Positions 61,601 through 64,000 of a stretch of 64,000 bases of DNA are shown piece by piece (the stretch's first letter is position 1; each line of letters starts with the position of its first letter). The stretch spans positions 2,330,829-2,394,828 of the forward strand of contig RPFO01000256.1 in NCBI GenBank assembly GCA_009746045.1, given 5' to 3'. The position numbers were made by a program, and so were the translations under genes. A model generated the notes under the pieces. It was not told where the DNA came from, made no database searches, and was given only the letters and a program-made list of their open reading frames with translations. The stretch is from Mesostigma viride. Taxonomy: Eukaryota > Streptophyta > Mesostigmatophyceae > Mesostigmatales > Mesostigmataceae.

Positions 61601-63613
61601 GTATAGATAGAGTTGGGCATTATGGCCACCGTATTTCACGGATCCCTCATTCCGAGTCGATCGATGTTGATCGACAAGGTTAGTTCATGATAGTGAAAGC
61701 GGCAGCACAAATGAGCTCTGAATCGCTTCATCGATATGTATCTTGATGTGCATTGACGATGCCATGAATTCTTCAGGGTGTCAGGGGGTCACTATCTGGT
61801 TAAGGTCCCGTTGTGCTGCGGGGCAGTCCTGGGGCATCCGCTGTGGCGGCTTCCAGGGTACAGCGAATCCTATCCAGGCCAAGTGCCTGCGCATCCTTGC
61901 CATGTCATGTGTAGATGGGGCATCTTCGTTTCTGTGGCGCATTCTGCAAGTTACAAACGTAGTTGTATAAATGCAATGTGCCATAGCAGCAGTGCAAGAG
62001 CCACAGCAATGGTGCAAGTGCCACAGCAAGTGTAAATCCTGGTGCACAGAAGCTCAAGTGCTGCACCCTGCACATTTGGGCATGCCCAAAAGCAACACCG
62101 CGGCATACCCGACCCCGCGTGCCTGTGGCATTACATGCGCCTTTCGGCATGTCCTGGTTGGCACGCCCTGGTTCTACGATAGTTGTGTTGGCACGCCCTG
62201 GTTGGCACGTCCAGGCATGCCCTGGGTCATCTGTCTCATGTCGCAGCTGCATGCCGCCTTTGTGTTGCATTGCGCGCGTTGTGACGCCCTTGTGTTGCAT
62301 CGCGCCCTTGTGTTGCGTTTGCCGCGCCTATCTATGCGCAATCTCATCGCATGCACCTGCGTCCTCGTCATCCCCCATACGTGGGCGCGCAGGCGGGCGA
62401 CGTGGCGGTCCTCCAGTGGCCGTCGTTGGACGTGAAAACGATCGTCAAGGGCGCGCATGCCGGCAAGATCAGCGACCTGGATTTTAGGTACGATAGCAGA
62501 CATTGCGTTCAAAGAGAAGGCCTAGATTTTAGAGTGGTCTTCAGGTAGGGCTTACCGATGGGGGGCCTTCTGCCGGTCTGGGCCACCAGCACGAAGCAAA
62601 CATAATTTACTTAACTGGCACCAAGCAAACAGAAAAGACTTAATTGGCGCTAAGCAAACATACTTGACATAATCGGCGATAAGCAAACCAGACGGGCTTC
62701 AGGTATGACAAACTTGGCTGACAGCCGAAGGGCGTTCTGCCAATTTGAGCGCATGGAGGGCATGGTGCATGGAAGTCATGTTAGTCCACTGAAAGTTTTT
62801 ACAAAAGTTTCCGCAGATTGGCTTGCACAACAGTTAGTGTTCAGCCTATCCGTTGGCATGATGGGCCGCATTTACCTTATTTATCGGCTGAGCTCCCTGT
62901 ACCCTTCCCTTTTGGATAGCTGCCCCTTCTCCTCTGATTGCGGCCTCTGTCTACCCACCATCTCCTGGCATGTTGGGTAGCTTCTCGACACGTGCCATCG
63001 TTTGCACACAAGGGCACAGGCGTTGCATTGCTGTGATCTGTCCTTAGTTGTAGTGCAAATGGCAGGCTGTCTGTTTTGTGTGTCGAACCAGGCGTCGCGC
63101 AAAGAACTTTGGCCGTTCTGGTACAGTTTGCCTTCCATTCATGTAATAGTGATCGTTAACAGGAAAGAGGAAAGTCGTGAAAGCTGCTCCCCACCATGCA
63201 CGTTCCTGAGGGGGCGAGCATGCTTACTATCTCACGCAGACGATAGCTTTATAGTATTCTATTATTATAGGTTGCCGCCCCCGCACTTGGCGAGCATCAT
63301 CGTAGGATTTGCCATCTCCGGGGCATACCGCCGCCGCCGCCGCCGCCGCTGCCACCAGGCATGACCCATGCCATCCCTTCTGTGATCACGTGTGCTGTTT
63401 AAGTGTGGTTCGGGAATCATGTTTTGCAATGCGCGTGTCGAGCACGGGATCCTTTTTGAACTTATGACGTGTTTCGATACCCCCCGTTGCTCGCGCCACA
63501 ACACCAGCCCGGGAGGGGAGTGGCTGTCCACCAATTCATCGGAGGACAAGAGGTGCCACCTGTGGGACCGGGCAACCGGGCGCAAGTACCTAGAACTCAC
63601 CGCGGCAGTGGAG
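58633..63613 (+). CDS. SEC12: SEC12/PREB-type Sar1 exchange factor, 5' part
   Basis: ER membrane WD40 protein that loads GTP on Sar1 to start COPII vesicle formation. Five exons join in phase: 58633-58923, 59649-59743, 61360-61495, 62393-62487 and 63508-63613 (241 codons). Residues 1-97 include a Lys/Ser-rich insert (SKRKGGKSKSKSKSK) and the hallmark glycine run GGGGGGGSHGIPNMIIV, which corresponds to the first propeller blade and its K loop. Later exons give LKAAMHPGGGHLAVALHD, IASLAFSPDGAFLGIGG, AGDVAVLQWPSLDV, AHAGKISDLDFS and PGGEWLSTNSSEDKRCHLWD. These are successive WD40 blades with the spacing of plant SEC12-like proteins. The remaining blades and the C-terminal membrane anchor lie beyond the right edge. 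The homology is from remembered family motifs. Confidence 0.86.
60520..60790 (+). repeat. Degenerate 12-bp repeat (CTACAGTACCGT)n in intron 2
   Basis: More than twenty imperfect copies of CTACAGTACCGT and CTACAGCACTGA alternate in SEC12 intron 2 (59744-61359). The Thr/Ser/Pro frames over it are not a gene. Confidence 0.88.
61540..61605 (+). repeat. Echo of the SEC12 exon 3 end
   Basis: Exon 3 ends CCGGACGGCGCGTTCCTGGG, CATTGGGGGGCAG and then the donor GTAAAT (exon end 61495). About 60 bases into the intron, CCTGAAGGCGCATTCCTGGG, CAACGGGGGTCTG recurs at 61558-61590. It is a decayed copy without a good donor. Confidence 0.75.
62488..62560 (+). repeat. Echo of the SEC12 exon 4 end and donor
   Basis: Exon 4 ends GACCTGGATTTTAG before GTACGA. 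Thirty-odd bases later comes GGCCTAGATTTTAGAGTGG, with another GTAGGG donor-like site after CTTCAG. A further CTTCAGGTATGAC lies near 62698. The three resemble serial copies of the junction. Confidence 0.6.
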
Positions 63614-63689
63614 GTGGGACATTGGTTGCGTGCTCACGATTATTCGCCACCAAGTTGGACTGATATCATGTTAGTTGGCCATCTTCTTG

Positions 63690-64000
<311 letters not shown>

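Noticed and set aside
61266-61639. Separate genes around SEC12 exon 3 on both strands
   Set aside because: The frames are shadows of exon 3 and its intron echo. Exon 3 joins both neighbours in phase.

Overview
The window is nuclear DNA from a eukaryote, most likely a green-lineage alga. Every recognisable gene is split into short exons by GT-AG introns of roughly 0.5-7.7 kb, there are no operons, and non-LTR and piggyBac transposons are present. The helicase, SMP-C2 and SEC12-type genes are all compatible with plants and algae. No species can be named from sequence alone. I placed exon boundaries by eye, using splice signals and reading-phase continuity.

Layout. (1) 1521-4464, minus strand: 5' part of an HRQ1-type RecQ-like helicase gene, which runs off the left edge. 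(2) 6605-23007, plus strand: a 14-exon gene whose phases join into one frame of 1561 codons. The protein is unrecognised and has a long low-complexity, polyglutamine-bearing tail. (3) 23.6-34.9 kb: a transposon-rich gap. It holds decayed LINE reverse-transcriptase pieces, a piggyBac-family element with both inverted repeats and its TTAA target duplication sitting inside a LINE reading frame, and a retroelement carrying only an ORF1-like frame with a second, inverted copy of itself inserted in that frame. (4) 36447-57522, minus strand: a large gene for an ER-plasma membrane tether type protein (N-terminal membrane segment, SMP lipid-transfer domain, three C2 domains). One of its introns carries a 7.2-kb array of about 109 copies of a 66-bp unit. 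(5) 58633-63613, plus strand: 5' part of a SEC12/PREB-type WD40 gene (ER exchange factor for Sar1), running off the right edge.

Genes 1 and 2 are divergent (2.1 kb apart), and so are genes 4 and 5 (1.1 kb apart). Genes 4 and 5 both encode predicted ER membrane proteins, so their shared upstream region may be a bidirectional promoter. Genes 2 and 4 converge on the transposon-rich gap.

The most striking signal is in the architecture. At more than a dozen splice junctions in all four genes, the last or first 10-60 bases of an exon together with the adjoining splice site recur once to several times in the neighbouring intron. Many minisatellites also begin within a few bases of a donor, and long pyrimidine microsatellites sit just upstream of acceptors. 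Introns here appear to have grown outward from their splice junctions. A second novelty is a family of very short insertions (a (TTG)n tract plus CCCACGCCGC) flanked by perfect 10-14 bp target duplications.
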